Source: Bolinopsis microptera | Taxonomy: Eukaryota > Ctenophora > Tentaculata > Lobata > Bolinopsidae | Direction of reading: 5' to 3' | Assembly: GCF_026151205.1 (NCBI RefSeq) | Contig: NW_026971778.1 | Location: forward strand, 1 to 64,000 | DNA length: 64,000 nt | Part shown: positions 24,097 to 43,800 of the stretch, in pieces | Layout of the letters: every line of letters starts with the position of its first letter | Numbering within the stretch: the stretch's first letter is position 1 | Position numbers and translations under genes: made by a program | The notes under the pieces: generated by a model | What the model was told of the DNA's origin: nothing | The model's input: only the letters and a program-made list of their open reading frames with translations | Databases searched by the model: none

Positions 24097-25571
24097 GAAA
24101 AGCACTACAAATCCACTACAAAAATCAAGGAAACGTGCTCTCATCTAATTAGAATCTCAGAAATCGACGTTCTGCTTAATGAACACTCTTGCAGGTACCA
24201 CCCGTATTCACACTCAGACCTGAGTTTAGTCCTTTCCCGATACGAGATTGGGGACGGGTTCTATAAACAAACAAACAAACAAACAATCGACGTTCTGAAC
24301 AGCCGTGATCGATTAAGGCGCGCGTATTTTGAATGCGTTTCATAGTTTGTATTCCAAGTTATTATTTGATTCGGCAGTCGCGCCGGCCGACTAAGACAAT
24401 AATTCCTCACCGTCCGTGTGAGTCGATATGATACACAGTCGTAGGTAGAGTTGGAGTTAAAAGGTTGGTTTTTTTGTAGGACTAGTGGCTACATGGGGTT
24501 GTTTACGAACCAATGGAAAATCAAAGTCTAAGAAGAGTTGAACACACTTAAATCGTATAAAAATAAAGCAGATTAGTTCGTCAATATGTTCATCTCAGAT
24601 TCTGGAAGATTTTAAAACCATCTTTTGAGATCTGTTAAAGTGTTAGGTTCATAGAAGCGGATAAAACTGCGTGAAAAACTTTTAAAGATAAACCAGTTTG
24701 CTGTACATGTTACTGAACTGCTCAGAGAAAAATGATCACCATTTACAAAAATCAATTGAACGAAAAACAGATAGACTTGAGTATAAATCTTAAACGTTAA
24801 TCGTCACGAAACAAGATTCGTTCAATAAAGAATCAGCGCTAAATTAATGTTAACGGAGCTCAACGCCACAACTTCATCAACAAAACTCAAATCGACTAGC
24901 GTAATATTCCAAACGTTAAGTACACAGGGTAACATTCAAAAATCAATATCCATGCGGTTAAGAGTCATCATCGCAGAATTTAATTAATAGCAAAATAAAG
25001 CTCATATACTTTGTGTCATACACTAGGTAGGTACACAATAAATCTCTGTGAATATCTAAATGAGTTCCTTAGTTCACGCTACGTCGATTTGATAATATAT
25101 ATGAGAAAATAAGTCGACTAAATAAACACACAATGCATTAAACAGTGATATCCCCATCTATTGTTAAAACACGTGACCGACATCGTGAGTGTTGGAAATT
25201 AAAACAATCAAATCGTGTTGGTCTACACCACACCATAATAATACAATCACGCGTCTTAGCAATAGTTGGGAACAACACGACAATCGCTCCAATTTCATCA
25301 GTCGGTTGGTTGGTTGGTAGGTATGGCACACTATTATTATAGATCTGAAATAGGGGGTAAGTGAGACATTTTGTAATTGATTTAATGACCTATTATCTAG
25401 GGAAAGTTATAATTAAAGGTGTTTTGATCAGCATAAAATCAATCGAGCATGAGATTTCAATATTTTAGTACTAGCGAGAGACACTCTGCGTTGTTATTTG
25501 AACGGAATCCAACAATTACTTTTCGAGACCGTCATTAAATGGAAGGTCAGCTTAATATACTGCGCCATGAT
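24097..25571. other. Intergenic, no gene seen
   Basis: AT-rich sequence between the satellite and the CRK 3' end, with a short (AAAC)n run at 24269-24290. Short frames near 25140-25340 overlap on both strands and resemble nothing known. Confidence 0.5.
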
Positions 25572-25577
25572 TTTATT
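25572..25577 (-). terminator. Candidate CRK polyadenylation signal (distal)
   Basis: AATAAA on the minus strand, 199 bp past the CRK stop codon. It is one of two candidates. Confidence 0.4.
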
Positions 25578-25668
25578 ATATTGTAAGTTATTGTCATTCG
25601 TTATTTTATGATCAGTTCGAGGGCCAACACCAAATCAAATCCCAACCAAAATTATCCTATTTTGAGTA

Positions 25669-25674
25669 TTTATT
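25669..25674 (-). terminator. Candidate CRK polyadenylation signal (proximal)
   Basis: AATAAA on the minus strand, ~100 bp past the CRK stop codon. Two signals would allow short and longer 3' UTRs. Confidence 0.45.
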
Positions 25675-25775
25675 CAAACGAATTTGCAAGTTCTGCAGTA
25701 AATTATTATCAAAGGGACGAAGGTGGCTGACTATAAAGAAAAAGTTTTATAAAAATGTAAAATACTGACCTAATC

Positions 25776-34356
<8,581 letters not shown>

Positions 34357-34447
34357 ACAATATTATTAGTCTCAGTATTAATGAGACTATGTATTATATA
34401 ATAATGCCACAAAATCTTTTGTTGAGTAAAGTTTAAAATAGCATATA

Positions 34448-34453
34448 TTTATT
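34448..34453 (-). terminator. Candidate EXOC5 polyadenylation signal
   Basis: AATAAA on the minus strand, 163 bp after the EXOC5 stop codon and only ~90 bp before the upstream CRK ATG. Confidence 0.45.
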
Positions 34454-34550
34454 AATGAGATAAGTGGAGTTTGCACATCACTCACCTGTATCGTATGTTT
34501 TACAAATACATAATCACCGACTCAACAGCACTGTTCATTCAACTCAAATA

Positions 34551-34614
34551 CAGCACGTGCGTGACTAAAACACAGCACGTGCGTGACTAAGAACTAGCAC
34601 ATGCGCTCGTGACC
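34551..34614. promoter_or_regulatory. Three 22-bp repeats with CACGTG E-boxes between EXOC5 and CRK
   Basis: CAGCACGTGCGTGACTAA occurs at 34551-34568 and 34573-34590, with a third degenerate copy (TAGCACATGCG..CGTGAC) at 34596-34614. The block sits just after the EXOC5 stop and 200-260 bp upstream of the CRK start. CACGTG is the E-box bound by bHLH-ZIP factors. A role in the CRK promoter is inferred from position only. Confidence 0.4.
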
Positions 34615-34616
34615 GG

Positions 34617-37600
34617 TCATTGCTTCACCTGAGCACTATAACTCGGTAGCTTACTCTGAATGTTACTCTTCCTGTAATCCGCGCGTAACTTTACAAACTG
34701 CACGAGGAAGCCGTGCTCAATGCGCGCCAAACTTCCCTCGTCCCAGATATCACGCAGCTTGTGGGGCTCTACAATCAGCAGCTGGGTAAGCTTGCTCAGA
34801 CCTTCAAATAGCTCCTCTACAAACGGCTCCTGTAAATAACCTTGTTAAAACCCTTCGTCTGTTGATTTGATTAATTAGACTGTATTAATCGATAGACTAA
34901 TAACAATAACGTCCGAGGAATTCCACAGTTGGAGGGAGATTGGGTTATTTTATCGAATCATTCAATTTAACCATTTTATATCCCATTCATTTCAACCAGT
35001 GACGTAATCAGTAATGTTGCCTGTTGCCTAAAATTGGACAAATTATATGATTTTAGAGAACACGCCATCAAAATCTCTAAAAAAGTGTGTTTCTAGAGCA
35101 AAACGCGCAGTTTTGCTAGTACCGTAGTGAAGTTTTTCCAAATTGTCCCTCATTCAAACGACGATTTGGCACTTCCCTAAGATGGCGCCCTCGGCCCCCT
35201 CTTCCCCCCCCCCTCGGCGGGGCCCTTCGTTACGCCACTGATTTCAACTACAGTGAAGCCTGTCTCTACCGGGCCTCTCGAGGGAAATGATAAATGCACG
35301 GTATAGAAAAGGCATGGTATAGCAAGGTTATCCAGTATAGCAAGGTTATCCAGTATTATACCCTCTCAAATAACCTGTCAGTGCACGCATCGTGATATGC
35401 TACAGCTCGATATAATGTACTCAATTGACCACCAAGTGCCTCAACATGCTACACAGGTTACGGACAGCTGAGTGGAGATAACTCACCTTGAAGTGGTGAA
35501 CAGTCTGCTTGTAGCGGTGTAGATCCTGTATGAGCTGCAGGGCTCCCACTATACTGTACTGGTACTGTAGCAGGTGATCAAGCAGAGCTCCGTGGAACCT
35601 GTAGAGTGTAGTTGTTATAAACTAAATTATATTATAGAACTTGTACATTACAGTTGATACACACCAAATTGTACAAGAATCATACATGTTAAACATAACC
35701 ATACGGCATACATATTACATTTGTCATAATATAATATACACATGTAATCAAACACATATTATAGTATGTGACGCGATAAACATATTCAATTTTACATACA
35801 TATGATACTATGCCGAGTGTATATAATAGTAATACACACAGCACAGAGTAAACAAATATTCTTTTATTCACACTATTTGCAGAGTGCACGTTATTTGAAG
35901 TCCAATACTGCATGGAGAATAATAATACAACATTATACAGGGTGGTCCAAAAGTCCGGCTAAGATTTACTTTTTAATAATTCTAAAATGGTGAAAGATAT
36001 TTCACTTCCCTAAAAAACCTAGAAATTATTGATGTTGAATTCCGAGTTTTGAAGGTCGCCATGACCACCAAACCAAACACAATGCAATAATTTCGAACCT
36101 TCTAAAAAACACCTTCCAGAACGTGTGGTAACGAGTTCCCATCCTCGCCACTAAACACATACTAATTGCAATTAGAACTGCCACTTTTACCTCACCACCT
36201 GGTTACTCCTGACCCAATAAATAGTGACCTCGTTTATCTTCACGAAACATTGGTATTTTATATTATGATGGTACTCGTTCAAATCAGTTAAAATGTACCG
36301 GAAAATCAGTTATTAGTGGGCACTCTTTTATCTGGTCACGTCAGCCCACAAAGTACAAACACGAACACAAAGACTAGACACTAAGCGTGTTCGTGGTTGA
36401 CAATGTAAATCAGTCTGGAGGTAACACAACAACACATACTAATTAGGTGTACTACACGAGACAAGGTACAGTCAAGAGACAATTAGCCACCAACTAACAC
36501 TACAACAAGTATTACAACACTGCAAATATTTGCGTGTTTCACTGTCGTCTAACCATGTACCAACTATTATTAACCAAGTTGAGTGATTGAGCGATTGTTT
36601 GTTAGCCGCATAGAATATATGCTCAAATGTTTTAAGAGCAGATTGTATTGTATTGTACATAATTATAGAATCTCTAATTATAGATGCGTGGAGTACGTGC
36701 ACGTGGTTCCTGACTTCCTGCACCTTTTCCACCTCAACATGGAGAAAAAACCTTCCTTCGTAACATTCATTCCTCTAAATTGAAAAACGACAGTTAAGCT
36801 GCCAAAATAAATATATAACATTCAACATACATTTGGACACGAGTCTTGAAACACCCTGTAACTATTAACTGCCACTAAAGTTACAACGTACCTGACACCT
36901 AGTTCCATCATGACATGCTGCAGGTTATCTCCGTCTACTGGTCCCTTGAAGGTGTCAATAACAGAAGAGGTGAGGAAGTTACACACTTCGTTACACGCCC
37001 GAGTGGAGCTCTGAGCTACACACAGAGAGTTGAAATCTTCCTGTGGGTGGAGTGAGAGTCAGCTGTGGTTAGAGAGTCAGTGAACTGGAGAGAAGCTGAC
37101 TTTTTAAAACTTCTGCCTTTTTCCTTTCATGCATGTTCATTATTCAAGGCACAACTATGGGAACTATTATTATATGTGAAGCGTAAAGACTAAAGTGAAA
37201 TTCATGAGAATTGTGTACCTTTTCCTGTTTAGACTTGAAGATAACTTTGATCCAGTTAATGATGATGTTAATCGAGTGGTTGATCTCGTTGGACACTTTC
37301 TCTTCTATTCTCTTCATCTCTGTTTGACGGATCTTTCTTACTTCGGTTTGAACCTGGACATCATCATGTTATACACACATTAATAGTGAACAAAACAGGT
37401 AAAATTATTGTATGATGTTGATGGCTTGAGGGATTCAAAAGGTGAAAATATTTCCCAACAAAAACTTACCTTGGGGTTTTGAATGTTGGGCAGGATGGTA
37501 TCATTGAAGAATTTATCAAGGCTGTGGTATGTGATATTTGCATTTCCCACAATCGTTAGGAATGGACTGATGATTGGCTCATTCCGAGAATCAAGAGATG

Positions 37601-39441
37601 GCCTGCAAATTGTTGATGTGAGATTAAACTTACACCTGTTGTAATAGTGCCTTGAAATGAACTGCAGCATTTAAAATTTTACAGTATTCAAAAAGTTGAA
37701 GTTCATTAATTCTGAATTTGTGTGTTGAATGAAAACCAACCTATTTGCTGTGTAGAAATCTATGGCATATTCTAAATGATTTGCAACAAAGTGTGTTAAC
37801 AATGAAGTTGCAATTTCCTTAAGAACATCTGAGCACGCTGTTTGGTCACTCAATAGCAGACATCTTTCAACTGCCTGTAAGAATAAATTGTATAATTATT
37901 GTATAATGTATTCTTCTACATTATACATGAGCATGGAACAACTATACAAACTATACAAACTATGTAAAGAAGATATATGATACATTGACGTTTATTATTT
38001 AAAATATGTACACATCACGTTTATAAATATGACAATTGGTTGACATATAATTTACCCGTTCATGAATTTTCAGAAGAGAGGTTGTTACATTGACGCTGAG
38101 AAGTTGGTCAGATGGCATTTCACTTGGCTCGTTGCTGAGCAGGTTGTTGCTACTTCCAATATTGTCTCGCAATTGATTAAACCGACTTTTAGCATTCTTG
38201 AGATGAACTTGAAGGGCATCAGAATGCAAATTCTTCTCATGCTTGATTGAATTATAGAACTGATTTAGGATTTCCTCTGATGCTTTGAGTAGATATTCTT
38301 TTTCAGTGTCACTGTATTTAGAAAGATATGAACAAAATATTGACTTCTTTATGTCATTAGCAAATGAAATGTCGTTATCATATTTTGAAAGATTTGATGA
38401 GAGCTCCATTGTCTGTGAATATAACTCTGCTAACGAGTCTAAAGACTGCTCAAGATCTTGAGATGATTGTTTTTCAGGTTCATCAAATGTATCCAGTTTA
38501 AGTGTAAGTCTCACTTTCTTCCAAATCTTGTCTTTGAATATTTTTTTGATAAACTTTGGCATGATAGTGTCATGATCTGAAAAAACTTTTGAAACTATCC
38601 CTGAAGTTTCATTGATACAATCTTTTATAGCTGAAAAAATGTTCTCACCGTAGAAAGGTGCCTTCAGCCTTGCATCAATAAAGTAATCAACAACCTCTTT
38701 ATAAGCTTGAAAACATGGTTGATTCAAAGTAGCAGCACATCTCTTCATATTCTCTAAATGTTCTTCATCAGTGTAATGATGTAAAGACATTTTGAAATCT
38801 TGAACTAACTGTTTTTCAATCTCATCAGTAATCCGTGTCACCACACCTTGTAACCTAGAAAAGTCTTTGCCACCTTTATCTGGTAAGTCTTGGGTCACGA
38901 GAGTAATCTTGTGAAGTACTCTTGCTGACTCATGTATATTAGTAACATCTGTGAAAATAGAGCTTGATATACTACCAGTCTTTTGTGCTTCGTTAATATA
39001 ATCAATCAATTCTTTTGCTTCTAGAGCACGTCTTCTTTTACCATCCATCTGCTTCAATTGATCACCCAAATGGACAACTTTTGTGGATACAAAATTGATA
39101 ACTTTATCCAAGTCCTGATATTGAGAGTCAACAACATTGAAAAACTGATCATGTTCCTTGGTCTTCCTCTTGAAAGATTCCTGCTTCTTAAGATTGATTT
39201 CTTCAACTCGCTGAACTTGTTTAGTTTTGTTTTCAAACTGAGTTTCAAGTTCTGTTAGCCTCATCTTCAATTGATCCCGTAGTGGCTTTGGATCAAACTC
39301 TGAGCCATTTTGACCAAGTATGACATTGTCTGTATTAGGTCTGGCAAGTTTTTCAATATAATGTTCTGGATTGAAGGGTTCCTCTTGAAATTGAGCACTC
39401 AATGTGTCTCTTGCACTATAGGAATCGAATGGATTGGCCAT
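34617..39441 (-). CDS. EXOC5: Exocyst complex component 5 (Sec10), 7 coding exons
   Basis: EXOC5/Sec10 is a core subunit of the octameric exocyst that tethers secretory vesicles to the plasma membrane. Coding exons on the minus strand: 39441-38056, 37874-37741, 37602-37470, 37353-37219, 37040-36892, 35598-35487, 34829-34617 (TGA). All introns have GT..AG and the phases join, giving 753 residues (human 708). Exon 1 shows EEPFNPEHYIEKL, then FDPKPLRDQL and a coiled-coil stretch, and the conserved KVVHLGDQL...RRRALEAKELI. Later exons show HLEYAIDFYTANR, DSRNEP, FNDTILPNI, VMMELGVRFH and VQFVKLRADYRKS near the C-terminus, all aligning with human EXOC5. A splice acceptor just before the ATG (AG at 39456-39455) implies a 5' UTR intron or a trans-splice site. 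The first coding exon (462 codons) is unusually long. Introns 5 and 6 each carry a MITE. Confidence 0.94.
34997..35240. mobile_element. 244-bp hAT-type MITE in EXOC5 intron 6
   Basis: Ends CAGTGACGTAA / TTACGCCACTG with a perfect 8-bp duplication ATTTCAAC (34989-34996 and 35241-35248), the hAT signature. The interior has a C/G-rich tract (35185-35225) and the TTCAAACGACGATTTG block shared with 39990. Confidence 0.88.
35938..36858. mobile_element. 921-bp Tc1/mariner-type non-autonomous element in EXOC5 intron 5
   Basis: Ends CAGGGTGGTCCAAAAGTC / ..CTTGAAACACCCTG are imperfect inverted repeats flanked by TA on both sides (35936-35937 and 36859-36860), as for Tc1/mariner insertions. No transposase frame is convincing; short frames inside lack DDE/D motifs. 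Confidence 0.7.
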
Positions 39442-39854
39442 TAAATTTCCAGACCTGAATAATAGAGTTGATTAAAATCAATATCATTATTACATTCTTA
39501 AAATTAGTAACCTCTGCCTGTCAAGGAAATGGTTTAAGGCAAATATTTGTCAGCTCATAGTGAGATGGTAAAGAATTACAACTATAAATAACGACACCTC
39601 GACTAAAAATAACAACACATTAATAATTAACTAAGTTGCATTTCATAAAGTAAAGTAAAGTAAAGTAAAATTTACGACATAACATCATCACTAATGTCTA
39701 CAAAGTATCATCATGCATCAGTGAATGGAGCACAACACCAAGTATTTGTTATGGATGTGTTCTTAATATTAATCTCGGATTTCTAAGATATCAAACATTA
39801 TTTTTAAGTCTTCGTGAAAGGATGGATACCACATTAAGGGCAAATGCCTTTGGA

Positions 39855-40045
39855 ACCAATGGCGTAACGTTGCATGTTGGCGCCCCAAGAGAATACGCCG
39901 GCAAAATCTATTTGCACAATAATGTGTTTCTAGAGCAAAACGCACAATTTTGCTAGAACTGCAGTTAAGTTGTTCAAAATTGTCCCACATTCAAACGACG
40001 ATTTGAAGCCGCGCCCTCCTAAGATGCCCCCCCCCCCCCCCACGC
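39855..40045. repeat. Degenerate relative of the 35-kb MITE, upstream of EXOC5
   Basis: Starts CAATGGCGTAACG and shares the order TTTCTAGAGCAAAACGC, TTTTGCTAG, AAATTGTCCC and TTCAAACGACGATTTG with 34997-35240, followed by a poly-C run (40027-40041). A clean right end and TSD were not found. Confidence 0.6.
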
Positions 40046-40310
40046 ATATAGAAAAGGGAGATAAATCAAGTGCGATGGTACTGAAAGTGCGATCTAAGAT
40101 CAGTTTTGCCCGCCTTTTGGTTCAGTTCGACATGTTCAGTTTAAATTTAAATTTTGTTTTACTCAAATTTTGTTTTACTTAGTGATATGTAAATTTTTGT
40201 TTTAAATAAAACAATATATACACATAATATAACAATTACCCTATATAAAATTCAATATAAATTCAATAGAAAACCCTTGAACACCCTTTAAGTAGTATAA
40301 GTAAGCCAGT
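40046..40310. other. 3' flank of the PHD-RT-RLE retroelement
   Basis: Short AT-rich stretch without a gene; probably the 3' UTR of the element on the minus strand. A clear poly(A) or terminal repeat was not identified. Confidence 0.35.
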
Positions 40311-43300
40311 TTAAAGAACTGGCTCCAAATTTATATCTAATTCTGCTATTTTTACTGCACTACTACTTTTAAACCCTCTCTCTCCTCTAAGAGCTATGAT
40401 TGTTGTTCTCAATAGGTCAAATCTTACTCTCTTCCTAATAAATGTCATTGCCTCACTATATCGTTGGCCTGATTTCCTAGATAGTTTATCCGCTAACTTC
40501 TTGAAGAACTTATTAGCTTCCCTTCCCATACCCCCAGTGGTTGATAGGACTATCGGTGTAAACGTCCCATGTTCGACTTCTACAATCCTTTTATTGTATA
40601 AATTCTTTTTCTGTCTCTCGTGGCTATTGTACATAGTGGTTGGAGATCCAAGAGCCTTATTGGAAGGAGCTTGAGCATGAAATACTCTTACATCTAAAAA
40701 TGCCCTTTCCAATGGGTTCCATACACTCCTAGCACTAACATCTAATCTAGCTCCATCTGCTTTGTTGGCCCCTGCAGGAAGTTCTCTCCCGTTGACAGGA
40801 ATGAGGAGAGGTTCAGTGGTAACATCTTTACAGCCAGCAGTTTCTAATAGCTCTGCTATCACATCTCTCAATGAATTGTGGCGGAGAGATACATACCCAC
40901 CCCTTTTGCATATCAATGAGTGGTTTATTGAGTTGTCACTTCCACATACACATTTTCTTGCAGCATCTTTTATTCCAAAGTTGTACCTAAGGGCTAGGGC
41001 GTCATTGAATTCTTGTTTGTTGAGACAGAATCCAAATGATTTGAGTGGGAGTGATGAAAGCCAGGAACTTGCCCCTTTCTCTGATGTAAGATCTAATTGC
41101 AATTTTTGGGTTTCATTCAGGTCTTTTGTAACCTCTTCTTTTCTCTCTTTGAAAAACTCTATCCTTGATTTTCGGATTTGGGTCTTGATCTCGACAAGTT
41201 TTTCCTGATCGTCATAAAAATCTGGGTTTTGTTTGTATATTGCTTCTGTCAGATCTGATGTTACTTGGCATGAGTACTTGTACTCTAGGTCAGACATCAA
41301 ACTTAGGTCATATATACCAAGACCTCCTTCTTTGACTGGTAATGCAAAGAGTTTTCTGCTTGTTTCGTTGGTTCCAAAAGATCTATCCAATATTGCTGGT
41401 ATAAAGGATTCTTGAATTTTGTATTCTAGTCTTTTAAGGTATTGACTGATGCCAGGTGTTGTTCGGCATACATAATTCCATCTTTTAGATAACCCATAGT
41501 TGAATGCAGAATAAGCTGCCTGAGGTTCCCTTTTAGCAATATCTGCTAGATCTTCAATGTCGTTATTCCATTCATCGACTTTTCTCTCCACAAATGATTT
41601 TGTCCCCTCCTCAGTTCCAATGAATGATCCAAGATATCTGTGCCCAACCTCTGATACTTGTATATTTGGGAACATTTTTTCTGCTTTCTCTTTGCAATGT
41701 GGTTTAACAATGAGCCATGTCTTGGCTGCTTTGGGATAATAGCCAAACAGTGGCCCAGTTTCATTGAGTTTTTCCCACCATCTAAGAACATCATCCAATT
41801 TCCCTCCCCCTGCTGCGTCATCTGCATACCATACCTGTTTCACATTGGTCGCATCAGGTGTTGATTGTGCAACAGTTTGAACTAGAGGCATGAGGGAGCA
41901 AGAGTATTTTCCCATTGCACAATTATCTCCCTGAGTTACCCCTTCTTCACTTAGCAGTTCCTTGTCTGAGTTGGAGATAAAGAGTCTCGCCGGATTCCTA
42001 TAAGTGTTAATGAGGTAAGTAGCAATCTCTGGGCATATGAATTGTATGTTGTGTAGCGCTGCGGTTCGGTTAAGTCTGTTGAATGCATTGTCTGCGTCTA
42101 CTAAGAGTACTGCTTCAGTTTCTTCGTCGTTAAATATCTTCCTTAAGCCATGTACAGCAGCCTCTACTCCACCTGATAGCCCAGCGCAGACTTGGATGGG
42201 AGCTGTTGCTCCAACCATATCAGATTGAAGGACTCTTGATATTGCTTTGCCAATAATGCGTCTTAGTACCTCCCCTATCCCCACAGGTCTCACTCCGGGT
42301 TTCTTATCAAGTGGTATTAATCGGCATGCTGTATAAGCTTCCAAATGTTCTGGAATGACATGTTTGGTGCAGAGTTTTCTGGCCATAGCTGCAATGTTGT
42401 CTGCCAACTGTTTTGACTTTGAGGAGAATTGTTTTGAGCAAAGAATACGCTTCCAGCCATCCGCATCAAGGCCAGATGGACCAGCAGAACCACTCATTTT
42501 CCGAGCACATAACTCAATCAGATCTCCATCAATGTTTTCATAGATGACATCCTCAACATTTTGCTTCGCACCAAGAAGTAAGGAACCCTTTCCGGCTGGT
42601 GTTGGAGGTGGATGTTTGTCTTTAAGAGTTTTCACTACATCTGGGGTCACATCTAAGACTGATGTTGCCTGAGATCCTATCCATCTCATAGCATTTGATA
42701 CTTTCCCTTGAAGCATTAGTCTGACAAATACTTTTTCTTTGTTCTCTTCTGTCTTCTTTCCCTTCGTCAGTCTCTTCTGAATTTCCATTCCTTCCCTTAG
42801 AAGTGATTGTAGGTCCCCATCTGTCCACCATTTCAGTCTCTTCTCCAAGTACTCAACATGCTTCTTTGTTTTAGATTTCCTTGATGGCTTCTGCAATAGA
42901 AGTGGGGGCATAACCATGAGCAACTTGATAGCAACTTCTTCCATTCCTGTACCATTGGTGTAGTATCCTATAGTCTTTGACATCTCTTCAATTAAACGTT
43001 TTCCCGACTTCCCAGATGGAATTTTGAAGAGATTTATTTTCCACTTGATTTTCTCTGAATAGGCATCATTTACAGCCTTTATTATATCATTTCCCTTCAA
43101 AGAATTACCCCAACGGCAGTTTTCGATGTTACTAGTAGGTGTTGCTGGTGTTGGAATAGATGGTTGTATACTTTCTTCGACCTGTCTCTTTTCTTCGACC
43201 TGTCTCCTCAAAACTCGAATAGCTTTGGAGATGGGGTTGTCTTCGTCTTCCTCTTCGTTGCTCTTCTTCTCTTCGCTACATCTTTGACATGACCACTCAG

Positions 43301-43499
43301 AATCTTCATTTTCCGATAGGTCTTTAAATTCCAACTCCGACAGTCCACTACAAGCCATGTGGAACCATCGTCCACACATCCCCTCACATAGAATACAGTC
43401 GTTCATGACTTCCTTTGAACAAGATCCACATATATCAGCTTCATTTTCAATTCGCTTTACTACTCTGGACCTAGTGTCCATTTTTCTAGTGTCCGGCAT
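40311..43499 (-). CDS. Non-LTR retrotransposon protein: PHD finger + reverse transcriptase + restriction-like endonuclease
   Basis: A single intact 1062-residue ORF. Residues ~22-75 form a PHD-type zinc finger (CGSC, CILC, RWFHMAC, WSCQRC). An acidic, charged linker follows. The reverse transcriptase carries LVDADNAFNRLN (motif A, near 471), SEEGVTQGD (motif B, near 521) and VWYADDAAGGG (catalytic motif C, near 553), then GYYPKAAKTWLIVK and RYLGSFIGT. The C-terminus (~848-950) has a C-x-C-x7-H-x3-C knuckle (CVCGSDNSINHSLIC), then RHNSLRDV, ADGARLDVSAR and RAFLDVRVF, resembling the knuckle and PD-(D/E)XK endonuclease of R2-type elements. Proteins of this type are familiar as repeats in cnidarian and sponge genomes. 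A PHD finger suggests chromatin binding, which is inference. With no stops or frameshifts this copy may be recent. Confidence 0.88.
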   Translation of the reverse strand: MPDTRKMDTRSRVVKRIENEADICGSCSKEVMNDCILCEGMCGRWFHMACSGLSELEFKDLSENEDSEWSCQRCSEEKKSNEEEDEDNPISKAIRVLRRQVEEKRQVEESIQPSIPTPATPTSNIENCRWGNSLKGNDIIKAVNDAYSEKIKWKINLFKIPSGKSGKRLIEEMSKTIGYYTNGTGMEEVAIKLLMVMPPLLLQKPSRKSKTKKHVEYLEKRLKWWTDGDLQSLLREGMEIQKRLTKGKKTEENKEKVFVRLMLQGKVSNAMRWIGSQATSVLDVTPDVVKTLKDKHPPPTPAGKGSLLLGAKQNVEDVIYENIDGDLIELCARKMSGSAGPSGLDADGWKRILCSKQFSSKSKQLADNIAAMARKLCTKHVIPEHLEAYTACRLIPLDKKPGVRPVGIGEVLRRIIGKAISRVLQSDMVGATAPIQVCAGLSGGVEAAVHGLRKIFNDEETEAVLLVDADNAFNRLNRTAALHNIQFICPEIATYLINTYRNPARLFISNSDKELLSEEGVTQGDNCAMGKYSCSLMPLVQTVAQSTPDATNVKQVWYADDAAGGGKLDDVLRWWEKLNETGPLFGYYPKAAKTWLIVKPHCKEKAEKMFPNIQVSEVGHRYLGSFIGTEEGTKSFVERKVDEWNNDIEDLADIAKREPQAAYSAFNYGLSKRWNYVCRTTPGISQYLKRLEYKIQESFIPAILDRSFGTNETSRKLFALPVKEGGLGIYDLSLMSDLEYKYSCQVTSDLTEAIYKQNPDFYDDQEKLVEIKTQIRKSRIEFFKERKEEVTKDLNETQKLQLDLTSEKGASSWLSSLPLKSFGFCLNKQEFNDALALRYNFGIKDAARKCVCGSDNSINHSLICKRGGYVSLRHNSLRDVIAELLETAGCKDVTTEPLLIPVNGRELPAGANKADGARLDVSARSVWNPLERAFLDVRVFHAQAPSNKALGSPTTMYNSHERQKKNLYNKRIVEVEHGTFTPIVLSTTGGMGREANKFFKKLADKLSRKSGQRYSEAMTFIRKRVRFDLLRTTIIALRGERGFKSSSAVKIAELDINLEPVL

Positions 43500-43723
43500 T
43501 CCAACCCAAAAACAGGTACCACTACTGTTGCCGAGTCGGTTACCAGCAGAAACTGAAGCTTACCGCTGTCAGTCTCTACTGGATACGGGTCTCCTTAACA
43601 GTAGTGGACCCAAATTCGGGATCTGATGGAGTAATCTCAACACCAGAGGATTTTACAGATTATCACACAAAATCAAGTCTTGTTTAAAGCATAGTGATAT
43701 GTATGATAGGCTAGGTGAGGTGC

Positions 43724-43800
43724 TCAGCTCAGTTTGGAAATTAACAATATCAAAGATATCGGCTAGGTGGCCGATATCACAGAAGGTCCAGGGTTCGAAT
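43724..43800 (+). repeat. tRNA-like / SINE-like segment
   Basis: A possible A-box (GCTCAGCTCAGTTTGG, 43723-43738) is followed by a B-box-like GGGTTCGAATCACC at ~43789. Between them is a 9-bp perfect hairpin (GATATCGGC / GCCGATATC). It could be the head of a tRNA-derived SINE. It does not fold into a normal tRNA by eye, so it is not called a tRNA gene. Confidence 0.35.

Noticed and set aside
25138-25342. Overlapping 63- and 65-aa ORFs near 25.2 kb
   Set aside because: Both strands are open over the same stretch; no similarity, start context or splice support.
36472-36783. Overlapping ORFs of 86 and 66 aa in EXOC5 intron 5
   Set aside because: They lie inside the TA-flanked 921-bp element on opposite strands and lack transposase motifs.
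40396-42543. Plus-strand ORFs across 40.4-42.5 kb
   Set aside because: They are antisense to the intact 1062-residue retroelement ORF and have no recognisable motifs.
43724-43800. Functional tRNA gene
   Set aside because: B-box-like sequence is present but no cloverleaf could be drawn by eye; kept only as a tRNA-like/SINE-like segment.
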